From DASWJZ01 sp963792885 (GTDB lineage Bacteria > Pseudomonadota > Alphaproteobacteria > Rhizobiales > Afifellaceae), in contig CAWBXX010000002.1 of the NCBI GenBank assembly GCA_963792885.1, positions 1,003,394 to 1,067,393 of the forward strand: a stretch of DNA of 64,000 nucleotides. The letters run 5' to 3'. Under the pieces are notes generated by a model. The model had not been told where the DNA came from, did not search any database, and saw only the letters and a program-made list of their open reading frames with translations. The position numbers and the translations under genes are program-made. Numbering within the stretch: the first letter of the stretch is position 1; each line of letters opens with the position of its first letter. Of this stretch, positions 18,367-30,930 are shown piece by piece.

Positions 18367-20607
18367 ATGCCCGATCTTCTGCTTGAGCTTTTCTCCGAGG
18401 AAATTCCCGCGCGCATGCAGCGGCAGGCGGCGGAGGACTTGCGCCGCCTGGTCACCGACGGGCTGGTCGAGGCCGGCCTCACCTATGAGGGAGCCAAGGC
18501 TTTCGCGACCCCCCGCCGGCTCGCGCTGACCGTGCATGGGCTGACCGCCCGCTCGCCCGACTTGCGCGAGGAGCGAAAGGGCCCGCGCGTCGGCGCGCCG
18601 CGAAAAGGCGATCGAGGGCTTCCTGCGCGGCGCCGGGCTTGCCTCGATCGGCGAGGCGAAGGTCGAGAAGGACAAGAAGGGCGACTTCTACGTCGCGGTC
18701 GTCACGCGGCCGGGCCGCGCCGCCGAGGCGATCGTGGCCGATGTCGTGCCGGCGGCGATCCGCGCCTTCCCCTGGCCGAAGTCGATGCGCTGGGGCGCGC
18801 GCTCCGCGCCGGCCGATTCGCCCTTTGCCGGTACGGAGGCGGAGGGCGCCTCAAGCCTCAAATGGGTGCGGCCCCTCCGCTCCATCCTCTGCACCTTCGG
18901 GCCGGAGACGGAGGATCCGATCGTCGTCGATTTCGAGGTCGGCGGCATCGCGAGCGGCAACGTCACCTTCGGCCACCGCTTCATGACGAAGGGCGAGCCG
19001 ATCCGCGTCCGCCGCTTCGCCGACTACGAGCCGGCGCTGACGGCGGCGAAGGTGGTGCTCGACCCGGAGCGGCGGAAGGCGATCATCGAGGCGGAGGCGA
19101 AGCAGCTCGCCTTCGCGCAAGGGCTTCGAGGTGGTGGAGGACGCGGGCCTGCTCGAAGAGGTCGCGGGAATCGTCGAATGGCCGGTCGTGCTGATGGGCG
19201 CCTTCGACGGACGACTATCTCGACATCCCCGACGAGGTGATCCGGCTGACGATCCGGCAGAACCAGAAATGCTTCGTGCTCCGCGATCCGAAGACCGGCG
19301 CGCTGACGAACCGCTTCCTGCTCACCGCCAATATCGAGGCGTCGGATGGCGGCAAGGAGATCGTCGCCGGCAACGAGCGGGTGATCGCCGCGCGACTCTC
19401 CGATGCGCGCTTCTTCTGGGAGCAGGACCGCAAGGTCCCGCTGGAAGAGCATGCCGAGAAGCTCGCGGCGATCACCTTCCACGAGAAGCTCGGGTCGCAG
19501 GCGGAGCGCGTGGAGCGCGTCGCGCGGCTCGCGCGAGAATTGGCGCCGCTCGTCGGCGCCGACCCCGACGACGCGGAGCGCGCCGCGAAGCTCGCCAAGG
19601 CCGACCTCACGACGCAGATGGTCGGCGAGTTCCCCGAGCTTCAGGGCGTGATCGGCCGCTACTACGCGCTCGAATGGAAAGAGAAGCCGGCAGTCGCCGA
19701 CGCGATCCGCGATCACTACAAGCCGCAGGGGCCGAACGATTCCGTGCCGAGCGAGCCGGTGTCGATCGCCGTCGCGCTCGCCGACAAGCTCGACACGCTG
19801 GTGGGTTCTGGGCGATCGACGAGAAGCCGACGGGGAGCAAGGACCCGTATGCGCTGAGGAGGGCGGCGTTGGGAGTGATCCGCATCGTGCTTGAGAACAG
19901 TTTCCGCATCGGCCTCGTTGCCGAGGCCGACAAACATCGGCGAAGCGGTTCACAAATCCATGCAGGCGGCTCACGCCAATCAGCAGCGGGGCGCCGGGAC
20001 CAAGTTTGGGCTCGTGATCATGACCGCGAGGAGGCGCTTCGGCGGGGGAGTTTTCTCGGAGCGCGCAATTGATCTCCTCGCCTTCTTCGCCGACCGCCTC
20101 AAAGTCCATCTGCGCGAGACCGGCGCGCAGGCACGATCTGATCGACGCGGTCTTCGCGCTTCAGGGCCAGGACGACCTCCTGATGATCGTCCGCCGCGTC
20201 GAAGCGCTCGGCAAATTTCTCGACACCGACGACGGCGCGAACCTCCTCGTCGGCTATCGCCGCGCCGCCAACATTCTGCGCGCCGAGGAGAAGAAGGACG
20301 GGGAGGGCGCCTTCGACGACGCCCCCGACCATCATCTGATCGAGACGCAGGGGCGAGCCGGAGGAGAAGGCGCTCTTCCACGTCATGCAGGCGGCGGAGG
20401 GCCATGCGCGCATGCATGTCGAGGCGGAGGACTTCGAAGGCGCGATGCGCGCGCTCGCCGAGCTTCGTCCGGCGGTCGACGCATTCTTCGACAAGGTCAC
20501 GGTCAACGCCGACGATCCGGCGCTTCGCGCAAACCGCCTGAAGCTCTTGAACATGCTCCGCCGCGCAACGCTCACCGTCGCGGACTTTCTCCAAGATCGA
20601 GGGGTAG
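18367..20607 (+). CDS. glyS: Glycyl-tRNA synthetase beta subunit (at least eight frameshifts)
   Basis: GlyS is the large subunit of the tetrameric glycyl-tRNA synthetase and is essential in bacteria that use this enzyme type. Family blocks occur in order: MPDLLLELFSEEIPARMQRQ, FVRPLRSI-like WVRPLRSILC, DDYLDIPDEVIRLTIRQNQK, LFVLRDPK-like CFVLRDPKTG, FFWEQDRKVPLEEH, TTQMVGEFPELQGVIGRYYA, and a C-terminal ALRANRLKLLNMLRR block. They are spread over several frames. Breaks are near 18602, 19122, 19210, 19803, 19925-20040, 20132, 20353 and 20588. The corrected end is DFSKIEG with TAG at 20605-20607. Its partner glyQ is not adjacent. So many indels in an essential gene point to sequence error, or else to a pseudogene with a second copy elsewhere. 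Confidence 0.88.
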
Positions 20608-20656
20608 CGACGGGCTCGGCTGCCCAACCCTCATCGCGCGCGAAGGGACAAACAAA

Positions 20657-20678
20657 AAGCGCGCCCGAAGGCGCGCTT
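20657..20678 (-). terminator. Intrinsic terminator downstream of the SleB-type hydrolase
   Basis: A 9-bp perfect stem (AAGCGCGCC / GGCGCGCTT) with a 4-nt loop is followed on the minus strand by TTTTTGTT. It lies 25 nt past the hydrolase stop codon and could also serve glyS on the other strand. Confidence 0.8.
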
Positions 20679-20702
20679 GTCTCATCCTGCGAAGGTATCA
20701 GC

Positions 20703-21790
20703 TCAGGACCAGCCGCCGAGTTTGGTCCTATAGAAGATGTGCTCTCCGAGGTGGTCCTTCTCGATCATCCTGCCGGCCCCAGCGCGGGCTGACATAGCCG
20801 GCATGGTAGTGCGTAGAGTTGCCGACCTCATCGATCCAGGTCTTTCCGTTGGTGACGTCGAGCGCGATGCGTTGCGCGGCCTTCCACGCACCTGCCTCGG
20901 AGATGCTCTCCGGCTTGCCGTCGCAGGCGAAGGAGAACTGGCAGTGGTGTCGCATGTTCTCGTTCTGGAAGACGACACCGCAGATCGTGTCCGGATAGGC
21001 GGGGTTGCGCACCCGGTTCAGGATCACCTGCGCAACGGCGGCCTGGCCATCTTTCGATTCGCCGCGCGCCTCGAAATAGACGCCCTGCGCGAGGCACTTC
21101 TGCTGATCCTTGTCGAAGACGCTCTGTGGCAGCGGGTTGCGCACCCAGTCGTGCTGGCCCGGTGCGAACTGCCCGAGCGCGCGGCCGTCGAGCCAGCTCA
21201 GAACCGTGTCGGGATCGGGACGCGGGCGCGGCCGCCGCAGGCCGTCGTCGCGTCTCGTCCTGCGGCAGTGCCGAGAGGCGCGGTCCGCCCATCACCGCCG
21301 CGAACGGCGCCTCGATGGCGGGCGTCGGCGCGGCATAAGCGAGCACCGCGGAGTTCGCCTCGACGGCGCCGTCGGGATCGATCGTGAAGACGCCGCCGCC
21401 CGGCTTCGCATGCGGCATGCGCGCCAGCGCCGTGCGGAGCGGAGCGCGATGCGGCTGGTGCGCGAACGTCGAATAGGCCAGGTCGAAGGCGAGCTGGTGC
21501 GCGGCGCGTGTCACGAAACGCTGTGTCGGCAGCGCCGGATCGTGCGGCGCCATGAGCATTGCGAGGTCGACGCTCCCGTTGACCGATGGCGTCGTGCGGG
21601 CAGAGCTCGGAAGCGTTGCTGGCGCGGTGCGCGCTAGGGATATGCCCTCGATTGAGGGATGGACGGCGGCGGAAGCCAGGTTGGAGATATTGCTGACCAG
21701 ACCCGGCAGAGCAGCCACGATGGCTGCTATCGAGAGACTGGCGGCGGCGGCGAATTTCAGGGCGCTTACGCGCGACGTCGCATGATACAC
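20703..21790 (-). CDS. SleB-type cell wall hydrolase (two frameshifts)
   Basis: This is a secreted or membrane-anchored peptidoglycan hydrolase of about 360 residues. A hydrophobic N-terminal segment, LKFAAAASLSIAAIVAALPG, is followed by a long low-complexity linker and a C-terminal Hydrolase_2 (SleB) domain. That domain has CLAQGVYFEARGESKDGQAA (catalytic Glu expected here), ILNRVRNPAYPDTICGVVFQ and STHYHAGYVSP. The frame breaks near 21240, in the linker, and near 20780, before the end GEHIFYRTKLGGWS. The GTG start at 21790 has GGAGGGG 10 nt upstream. The domain is usually seen as a lytic transglycosylase or amidase-like enzyme. Confidence 0.83.
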
Positions 21791-21980
21791 AGCGCTGCTA
21801 CCCCTCCGACCCCACGGACCTGTTGCGCTATGGCAACAGGCGATCGCTGCTTTTTCACAAACCCATTAAGAGCGAATTGAGGTTGACGCGCGGTTAACCG
21901 CGGTCTCCCCCCGAGAAAACGCACCCCGCCGAGCGCGGGCTTAGGATTTTTCTAGTGTTAATCAGGCGATAATGGGGCCG

Positions 21981-21998
21981 CCCAGCGGCACCGCTGGG
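21981..21998 (-). terminator. Hairpin downstream of ppdK
   Basis: A 7-bp stem, CCCAGCG / CGCTGGG, with a 4-nt loop lies about 40 nt after the ppdK stop on the minus strand. No T-run follows, so the call is weak. Confidence 0.35.
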
Positions 21999-22038
21999 TA
22001 ACCTTGACCCGCCCCCGGAATTGGCGCTGTCCGGGCTC

Positions 22039-24712
<2,674 letters not shown>

Positions 24713-24833
24713 AACCCGTCCCGCGCCCAGTCAAGTCTGGTGGTTTGCTAGCTTGATCCGCCGCAGCGCACAATCTCCAAGAAGCGCTCGGTATCCCAGG
24801 TCGGCCACACTCTTTGTCGGGCGCCCCCACCGC

Positions 24834-25697
24834 TTACGTCGCGATATCAATATCCAGCCCGAGGTCGAGGGCGCGCGCGGAGTGGGTGAGGGCGCCCGAG
24901 GATATGAAGTCGACGCCCGTCTCGGCGATTGCCGCGACGGTCTCGAGCGTCACGCCGCCGGAGGCTTCGAGCACCGCCTTACCGCCTGCGATGGCGACCG
25001 CTTCCCTGAGCTTCGCCGGCGGCATGTTGTCGAGAAGGATAACGTTGGCGCCGGCCTCCAGAACCTCCTTGAGCTGGCCAAGCGTATCGACCTCCACCTC
25101 GATTTTCACCAGATGGCCGGCGAAGTCCTTGCTGCGGCGGATCGCTTCTCTAACCCCACCCGCGACAGCGATGTGGTTGTCCTTGATCAGGATCGCGTCG
25201 TCGAGGCCGAAGCGATGGTTCGATCCGCCGCCGCAGCGCACCGCGTATTTCTCGAAGGCGCGGAGCCCGGGGATCGTCTTCCGCGTACAGGTCACGCGCG
25301 CCTTCGTATGCTTGACGGCTTCGGCGTAGCGAAGGGTCAGGGTGGCGATGCCGGAGAGGTGGGAGAGGAAATTGAGCGCCACGCGCTCGGCAGAAAGGAT
25401 CGCACGTGCATTGCCGGAGATGCGCGCGACGACCGCGCCGCGCTCGACCTTGTCGCCGTCTGCAACAGCAGGCGCGAATTCAACCGCTGCGTCCATCTGG
25501 CGGAACGCGGCTTCCGCGAGCGCCAGACCGGCGATCGCGCCGGGCTCGCGGGCGGCGATGACGGCCGTCGCCGTTGCCGTCGCCGGAATCGTCGCGGCCG
25601 AGGTAATGTCGCCGGCGCGCCCAAGATCTTCCGCGAGCGCGCGGCTGACCGCCTCCGAGACAAGCTGGGGCGGGAGCACCGGCAGACCTCCGGTCAT
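24834..25697 (-). CDS. nadC: Nicotinate-nucleotide pyrophosphorylase (carboxylating)
   Basis: NadC joins quinolinate and PRPP to give nicotinate mononucleotide with loss of CO2, the third step of de novo NAD synthesis. The 287-residue protein has the family blocks ALAEDLGRAGDITS, NFLSHLSGIATLT, TCTRKTIPGLRAFEKYAVRC and GGGSNHRFGLDDAILIKDNH. The C-terminal barrel has LEASGGVTLETV and GVDFISSGALTHS. Its ATG overlaps the nadB stop by 4 nt. It is the last gene of the nadABC operon. Confidence 0.97.
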   Translation of the reverse strand: MTGGLPVLPPQLVSEAVSRALAEDLGRAGDITSAATIPATATATAVIAAREPGAIAGLALAEAAFRQMDAAVEFAPAVADGDKVERGAVVARISGNARAILSAERVALNFLSHLSGIATLTLRYAEAVKHTKARVTCTRKTIPGLRAFEKYAVRCGGGSNHRFGLDDAILIKDNHIAVAGGVREAIRRSKDFAGHLVKIEVEVDTLGQLKEVLEAGANVILLDNMPPAKLREAVAIAGGKAVLEASGGVTLETVAAIAETGVDFISSGALTHSARALDLGLDIDIAT

Positions 25698-27295
25698 GAA
25701 GCCATTTCGAGCGGTGCCGCCGCTTGCTCGGCGATCGCGTCCGCCTGCGCGAGCGTAAGGAAGGTTCGCTGGGCAAGGCTCGGGTCGGCGTTGGGGAAGT
25801 CGGAGCGGTAGTGACCGCCGCGGCTCTCCTGGCGCGCGAGCGCGCCGGCCGCGACGAGCTTCGCCGCGACGAGCGCGTTCATCACCTGCGGTCCATGCCG
25901 GTTCTCGATAAGTGACTCGATCATCGTAAGCGCTTCGCTGAGTCCGGCGCGGTCGCGCACCACGCCGACGTGGCGGCTCATGACGGCGCGGACCTTGCGG
26001 ATCGCCTGGTCGTCTTCTTCCGGCGCGATCGGCGCTTCACTCTCGGACGCGCCGATCCATTGCGTTGTCTTGTGGGCGGGCAGGAGACCGTGGATGTCCT
26101 CAGCCACGCGCGCCGCGAACACGACCGCTTCAAGCAGCGAGTTCGAGGCAAGGCGGTTGGCGCCGTGCGCGCCGGTCGAGGTGACCTCTCCGCAGGCCCA
26201 GAGCCCGTCAAGCGTCGTGCGCCCGACTCCGTCCACGTGCACGCCGCCCATGTGGTAGTGCGCGGCCGGTGCGATCGGGATCGGCTCTATCGTCGGATCG
26301 ACGCCCGCTTCCATGCAGGCGGCATAGACGGTCGGGAAGCGCTCGGCGAAATCCCTGCCGATCGCCTTGCGGCAATCGAGGAAGGCGCCGCGGCCGGAGA
26401 CTTTCGCCTCGTGCACGGCGCGCGCGACGATATCGCGCGGCGCAAGCTCCCCGTCGGGATGCACGTCGGGCATGAAGCGGTGCCCAGCCTTGTCGACGAT
26501 TATGGCGCCGTCGCCGCGAAGCGCTTCGGTCGCGAGCGGTGCCGGGTCGCGGCCGACATCGACGGCGGTCGGATGAAACTGCACGAACTCCGGGTCGGCG
26601 ATGAGCGCACCGGCGCGCGCCGCCATGGCGAGCCCCTCGCCGCGCGCTTCCGGCGGGTTGGTGGTGACGGCGTAAAGATGCCCGATGCCGCCCGACGCCA
26701 GCACGATCGCGCGGGTCGAAAGATGGATGCGGTCGGAGAGTCCGCCGCGCCGGTCGCGCGCGACCAGTCCTGTCACGTAGTAACCGTCGGCGCGAAGCTG
26801 TTCGGCAACGTATCCTTCGAGCACGCGGATCGAGGGCGTCCGCCTGACCGCCGCGACGAGCGCCGACATGATTGCCGCGCCCGCCATGTCGCCCCTGACG
26901 CGCACGATGCGGCGCTGCGAATGCGCCGCCTCGCGCGAGAGCTTCAGCGCGCCGTCGAGCTCGCGGTCGAAGGCGACGCCGTAGCCGAGGAGGTCGTGGA
27001 TTCGATCCGCCGCCTCCGTCGCCATCGCACGTGCCACGCGCTCATCGACGAGGCCCGCACCGGCGGCGATCGTGTCGGCAACGTGGCTCTCGATGGTATC
27101 GCCGGTGCCGATCGCGGCCGCGATCCCGCCCTGCGCCCAGGCCGAGGAAGCGCCTTCGCCGATCGGCGCGCCGGTGATGATCGTCACCGGCCGGGGACTG
27201 AGCTTCAGCGCGCAGAAAAGACCGGCGAGCCCGCCGCCGACAATGACGACGTCGTCGATGCCTTCCCAGGACTCAGGGTGGAAGGGTGAGGTCAC
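25694..27295 (-). CDS. nadB: L-aspartate oxidase
   Basis: NadB is the FAD enzyme that oxidises L-aspartate to iminoaspartate for quinolinate synthesis. The 533-residue protein has the dinucleotide fold VIVGGGLAGLFCALKL at the N-terminus and GASSAWAQGGIAAAIG. The active-site region has EFVQFHPTAV and HYHMGGVHVDGVGRT, then GLWACGEVTSTGAHGANRLASNS. Its ATG lies 1 nt after the nadA stop and its end overlaps nadC by 4 nt, so the three genes are translationally coupled. Confidence 0.98.
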   Translation of the reverse strand: MTSPFHPESWEGIDDVVIVGGGLAGLFCALKLSPRPVTIITGAPIGEGASSAWAQGGIAAAIGTGDTIESHVADTIAAGAGLVDERVARAMATEAADRIHDLLGYGVAFDRELDGALKLSREAAHSQRRIVRVRGDMAGAAIMSALVAAVRRTPSIRVLEGYVAEQLRADGYYVTGLVARDRRGGLSDRIHLSTRAIVLASGGIGHLYAVTTNPPEARGEGLAMAARAGALIADPEFVQFHPTAVDVGRDPAPLATEALRGDGAIIVDKAGHRFMPDVHPDGELAPRDIVARAVHEAKVSGRGAFLDCRKAIGRDFAERFPTVYAACMEAGVDPTIEPIPIAPAAHYHMGGVHVDGVGRTTLDGLWACGEVTSTGAHGANRLASNSLLEAVVFAARVAEDIHGLLPAHKTTQWIGASESEAPIAPEEDDQAIRKVRAVMSRHVGVVRDRAGLSEALTMIESLIENRHGPQVMNALVAAKLVAAGALARQESRGGHYRSDFPNADPSLAQRTFLTLAQADAIAEQAAAPLEMAS

Positions 27296-27296
27296 C

Positions 27297-28376
27297 TCAG
27301 CTCTTCAGGTTCACCATGCGCTCGACGCTCCGCCGCGCCTTCGCGGCGACGAGCGGGTCGATCACGACTTCCTCCTGCATGAAGAGGAGCGAGTCCAGTA
27401 TCTTCGGGAGCTGGATGCGCTTCATGTGCGGGCAGAGGTTGCACGGCCTGACGAAGTTCACCTCCGGCGCCTCCGACGCGACGTTGTCGGCCATCGAGCA
27501 TTCCGTGACCATCAGCACCTTCTGCGGATGCTTGGTCTTTACCCAGTCGATCATCTTCGCGGTCGAGCCAGTGAAGTCCGCCTCTTCGATCACGTCGGGC
27601 GGGCACTCCGGGTGCGCGATGATCCTGATCGCCGGATCGGCCTCGCGATAGGCGCGAAGCTCCTCGCCGGAGAAGCGCTCATGCACTTCGCAGGCGCCGT
27701 GCCAGGCGATGATCTCGACGTCGGTCTGCGACGCGACCCACTTGGCGAGATAGCGGTCGGGCAGGAAGATCACGCGCTTCGCGTTGAGCGACTCCACGAC
27801 CTCCACCGCGTTCGACGAGGTGCAGCAGATGTCGACCTCCGCCTTAACCTCTGCCGACGTGTTGACGTAGGCGACGACCGGCACGCCCGGATAGGCGTCG
27901 CGGAGCCGCCGCACGTCTCCGCCGGTGATCGACGCGGCGAGCGAGCAGCCGGCGCGGCTGTCGGGGATGAGCACCGTCTTGTCCGGGCAGAGGATTTTCG
28001 AGGTCTCGGCCATGAAGTGAACGCCGCACTGGACGATCACTTCTGCGTCGGTGCGCGCCGCCTCCTGGGCGAGCTGCAGCGAGTCGCCGACAATGTCGGC
28101 AACGCAGTGGTAGATTTCCGGGGTCTGGTAGTTGTGCGCCAGGATGACCGCGTTCCGGACCGCTTTCAGCTCATTGATGGCCTTGATGGTCGGCGCGAAG
28201 GAGGGCCATTCGATCGACGGAATGACGTGACGCACTCTCTCGTAGAGATGCGCCGTCTTTGCGGTGACGTCCGGCGTGTAGCTGAGATCGGGGCGGGCCA
28301 GTACCGGAAAGCGCGCGGGCTCCGTGGCGCGACGGCCAATTCCAAGACCCGCCTCAAAGTCCTGCAGGTAACCCAT
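27297..28376 (-). CDS. nadA: Quinolinate synthase
   Basis: NadA condenses iminoaspartate with dihydroxyacetone phosphate to quinolinate using a [4Fe-4S] cluster. The 359-residue protein has AVILAHNYQTPEIYHCVADI, VQCGVHFMAETSKILCPDK and VYVNTSAEVKA-like VAYVNTSAEVKAEVDICCTS. Near the C-terminus it has the cluster ligand in RPCNLCPHMKR. The start MGYLQDFE was chosen because GGGAGG lies 7 nt upstream; a longer frame would run through the operator palindrome. It is the first gene of the operon, behind the candidate NadQ site. Confidence 0.97.
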   Translation of the reverse strand: MGYLQDFEAGLGIGRRATEPARFPVLARPDLSYTPDVTAKTAHLYERVRHVIPSIEWPSFAPTIKAINELKAVRNAVILAHNYQTPEIYHCVADIVGDSLQLAQEAARTDAEVIVQCGVHFMAETSKILCPDKTVLIPDSRAGCSLAASITGGDVRRLRDAYPGVPVVAYVNTSAEVKAEVDICCTSSNAVEVVESLNAKRVIFLPDRYLAKWVASQTDVEIIAWHGACEVHERFSGEELRAYREADPAIRIIAHPECPPDVIEEADFTGSTAKMIDWVKTKHPQKVLMVTECSMADNVASEAPEVNFVRPCNLCPHMKRIQLPKILDSLLFMQEEVVIDPLVAAKARRSVERMVNLKS

Positions 28377-28393
28377 CGCGCCCTCCCGTTCTG

Positions 28394-28414
28394 TTATACT
28401 CAAACTGAGTATAA
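28394..28414. promoter_or_regulatory. Perfect palindrome upstream of nadA, candidate NadQ operator
   Basis: A perfect inverted repeat has arms TTATACTCA (28394-28402) and TGAGTATAA (28406-28414) with a 3-nt spacer, 18 nt before the nadA ATG. A NadQ-like NUDIX-HTH regulator is encoded at 45446-46456. Binding by it is inferred. Confidence 0.7.
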
Positions 28415-28428
28415 GCGGGCCCAAAGAA

Positions 28429-28446
28429 GACCGGCCAAAGCCGGTC
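28429..28446. repeat. Short inverted repeat next to the nadA operator
   Basis: A 7-bp stem, GACCGGC / GCCGGTC, with a 4-nt loop lies 15 nt from the palindrome, in the nadA/MFS divergent region. It could be a leader hairpin or a second protein site. Confidence 0.4.
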
Positions 28447-28611
28447 GCTAGCTACATAGGGCTGTCATCCGGCCATTTCAAGCGTTGTCAGCGAGTGGAC
28501 GCTGCGGCATTTCAATCAGGCTGACTGACGAGACCGATCAGAAAGATGAATGCCATCGATTGGACGAAGCCGCGTTAGAAAGATCGTCGATTTACGATTG
28601 AAGGTCACGCC

Positions 28612-29841
28612 ATGGCCGCCTCTGCGCCGCAAACTGTCACCCGTCCAGTCGCTGTCAACTTGCCGGTGGTGATTGTCGCCGGCTGCCTGATCGCGCTCCT
28701 CTCCTTCGGGCCGCGCTCGATCATGGGCCTCTTCCTCGCGCCGATGACGGAAGCGCGCGGCTGGAGCCGCGAGATTTTCGCGCTGTCGATCGCCATCCAG
28801 AACATCATGTGGGGCATCGGCCAGCCGTTCGCCGGCGCCCTCGCCGACCGATACGGCTCCGGCCGCGTCATCGCCGGCGGCGGAATCCTCTACGCAGCAG
28901 GCCTTGCCGTCATGGCATGGGCGCCCGATCCGGTGTGGCTCAACATCTCCGCCGGCCTGATGGTCGGGCTCGGCATGGCGGCCGCGTCCTTCTCGCTCGT
29001 GCTTGCGGCTTTCGGCAAGCGCGTGGCGCCGGCGCGGCGCCCGCTGGTGTTCGGCATCGGCACGGCCGCCGGATCGATGGGCCAGTTCGTCTTCGCGCCG
29101 TTCGGCCAGGGTCTCATCGTGACCTACGGATGGGCAGAAGCTCTGCTGGTTCTGGCGGCTGTCATGCTTGTGATCCCGTTCCTCGCGATCGCGCTTACCG
29201 GCCGCCCGAGCGCGGCGGACATTGCGGTGCGCGAGCAGAGCCTGCGCCAAGCCCTCACCGAAGCGTTCGGGTACCGGAGCTTCAATCTACTCGTCGCGGG
29301 GTTCTTCGTCTGCGGCTTCCAGCTCGCCTTCGTGACGACGCATCTGCCGCCTTATCTGGTCGACATCGGTCTCGATGTGCGCCTCGCCGCGTGGGCGATC
29401 GCGTTGATCGGGCTCTTCAATGTCGTGGGCTCGCTCGCGTCGGGTCGGCTTGGTCAGCTCTTCTCCAAGCCTATCGTGTTGTCGCTCATCTATCTCGCGC
29501 GGGGGGCGGCCATCGTGTTCTTGATCACGACGCCGCCGAGCGCGGTGACCGTGCTCATCTTCGCTGCCGTGATGGGGCTTCTTTGGCTCTCCACCGTGCC
29601 GCTGACCATGGGTCTTGTGGCGGTAATGTTCGGCCCGCGGTTTCTGGCGACGCTCTCCGGCATCGTGTTCCTTTCCCATCAGGTCGGCGCATTCCTCGGT
29701 GTGTGGCTCGGCGGCTTCATCTACGACCGCACCGGCTCTTACGACCTCGTCTGGTGGCTCGCCGTCGCGCTCGCGGTCTTTGCTGCGATCGTGCACTGGC
29801 CGATCAAGGAAGCGCCGGCTTACGAGGCAGCGCCCGCCTAG
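28612..29841 (+). CDS. Major facilitator superfamily transporter
   Basis: This 409-residue permease has about twelve hydrophobic helices and the MFS loop signature ALADRYGSGRVIAGGG after helix 2. The second half repeats the fold, with SGRLGQLFSK and GGFIYDRTGSYDL. It resembles the monocarboxylate/oxalate-like branch of MFS, but the substrate cannot be read from sequence. It is divergent from nadA. Whether the nadA operator also controls it is open. Confidence 0.88.
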   Translation: MAASAPQTVTRPVAVNLPVVIVAGCLIALLSFGPRSIMGLFLAPMTEARGWSREIFALSIAIQNIMWGIGQPFAGALADRYGSGRVIAGGGILYAAGLAVMAWAPDPVWLNISAGLMVGLGMAAASFSLVLAAFGKRVAPARRPLVFGIGTAAGSMGQFVFAPFGQGLIVTYGWAEALLVLAAVMLVIPFLAIALTGRPSAADIAVREQSLRQALTEAFGYRSFNLLVAGFFVCGFQLAFVTTHLPPYLVDIGLDVRLAAWAIALIGLFNVVGSLASGRLGQLFSKPIVLSLIYLARGAAIVFLITTPPSAVTVLIFAAVMGLLWLSTVPLTMGLVAVMFGPRFLATLSGIVFLSHQVGAFLGVWLGGFIYDRTGSYDLVWWLAVALAVFAAIVHWPIKEAPAYEAAPA

Positions 29842-29896
29842 GGTTGCGGCATCCGCGGTCCCGCGCCATGAAGGCGCCGGGATAGGGAGTGCCGCA

Positions 29897-30895
29897 ATGC
29901 CGGACATCGGGAAATTCAAAGCCCTCGTCGTCGACCGCGGCGCGGAGAAGAAGCAGTTTGTCGAGGTGCGCGAGCTGACGCTTGCCGACCTGATGGAGGG
30001 CGACGTTGTCGTCCGCGTCAGCCACTCCACGGTGAACTACAAGGACGGGCTCGCCATCACCGGAAAGCTCCCGGTGGTCCGCCGCTTCCCGATGATCCCC
30101 GGGATCGATTTCGTCGGCGAGGTCGTCTCGTCGGAGAGCCCCGACTTCAAGCCCGGCGACGCAGTGATCCTGAACGGCTGGGGCGTGGGAGAGGGGCACT
30201 ACGGCGCCTACGCTAAATATGCCCGCGTCAAGGCTGACTGGCTGATCAAGAAGCCCGAGAAGATTCCCGCGGCCGATACGATGGCGATCGGCACAGCCGG
30301 TTACACAGCGATGCTCTCCGTTATCGCGCTTGAGCGCCACGGCATCACGCCGAAGAGCGGGCCGGTGGTGGTGACGGGGGCTGCGGGTGGCGTCGGCTCG
30401 GTCGCCGTCGCTCTCCTGAAGAAGCTCGGCTACCACGTCGTCGCGGTGACCGGGCGCGCGGCCGAGGCGGGCTATCTGAAGGGCCTCGGCGCCGCGGAGA
30501 TCGTCGACCGCGAGGAGCTCGTCAATCCGGCGAAGCTGCTCGACAAGGAGCGATGGGTCGCGGCGATCGACACGGTCGGCGCCAACGTGCTCGCCAATGT
30601 CATCGCCATGACCAAGGCGGGCGGCATCGTAGCCGCCTGCGGCAATGCCGGCGGCATGGGGCTTTCGACCTCCGTCGCGCCCTTTATCCTGCGCGGTGTC
30701 TCGCTGATCGGCATCAACTCCGTCACCCAGCCGCGCGCGGCACGCGAGGAAGCGTGGGCGCGGCTCGTGAAGGACCTCGACCGCGACAAGCTCGAGGCGA
30801 TGATGACGACGATCGGCTTCGACCAGATTCGCGAGACGGCGGAGAAGATCGTCGACGGCCAGGTGCGCGGCCGCGTGGTGGTGGAAATCGGCTGA
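29897..30895 (+). CDS. acuI: MDR-family NADPH quinone/acrylyl-CoA reductase (AcuI/YhdH type)
   Basis: This 332-residue zinc-free medium-chain reductase has HSTVNYKDGLAITGKLPV and PMIPGIDFVGEVV, the AcuI/YhdH hallmark. The NADPH-binding fold is VVVTGAAGGVGSVAVALLKKLG. Later blocks are AACGNAGGMGLSTSVAPFILRG and GINSV. The family reduces acrylyl-CoA to propionyl-CoA, detoxifying acrylate. The start MPDIGKFKALVV was chosen because it begins the fold, after a GGAG site. The specific substrate is inferred from the family. Confidence 0.88.
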   Translation: MPDIGKFKALVVDRGAEKKQFVEVRELTLADLMEGDVVVRVSHSTVNYKDGLAITGKLPVVRRFPMIPGIDFVGEVVSSESPDFKPGDAVILNGWGVGEGHYGAYAKYARVKADWLIKKPEKIPAADTMAIGTAGYTAMLSVIALERHGITPKSGPVVVTGAAGGVGSVAVALLKKLGYHVVAVTGRAAEAGYLKGLGAAEIVDREELVNPAKLLDKERWVAAIDTVGANVLANVIAMTKAGGIVAACGNAGGMGLSTSVAPFILRGVSLIGINSVTQPRAAREEAWARLVKDLDRDKLEAMMTTIGFDQIRETAEKIVDGQVRGRVVVEIG

Positions 30896-30930
30896 GCGCG
30901 GCCAAGGCCTCCGTGCGGGGGAAGGAGCGA

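Noticed and set aside
29699..29896. Upstream extension of the AcuI-like protein
   Set aside because: It overlaps the MFS gene, is Arg/Ser-rich and lies before a good ribosome site; MPDIGKF is the natural start.
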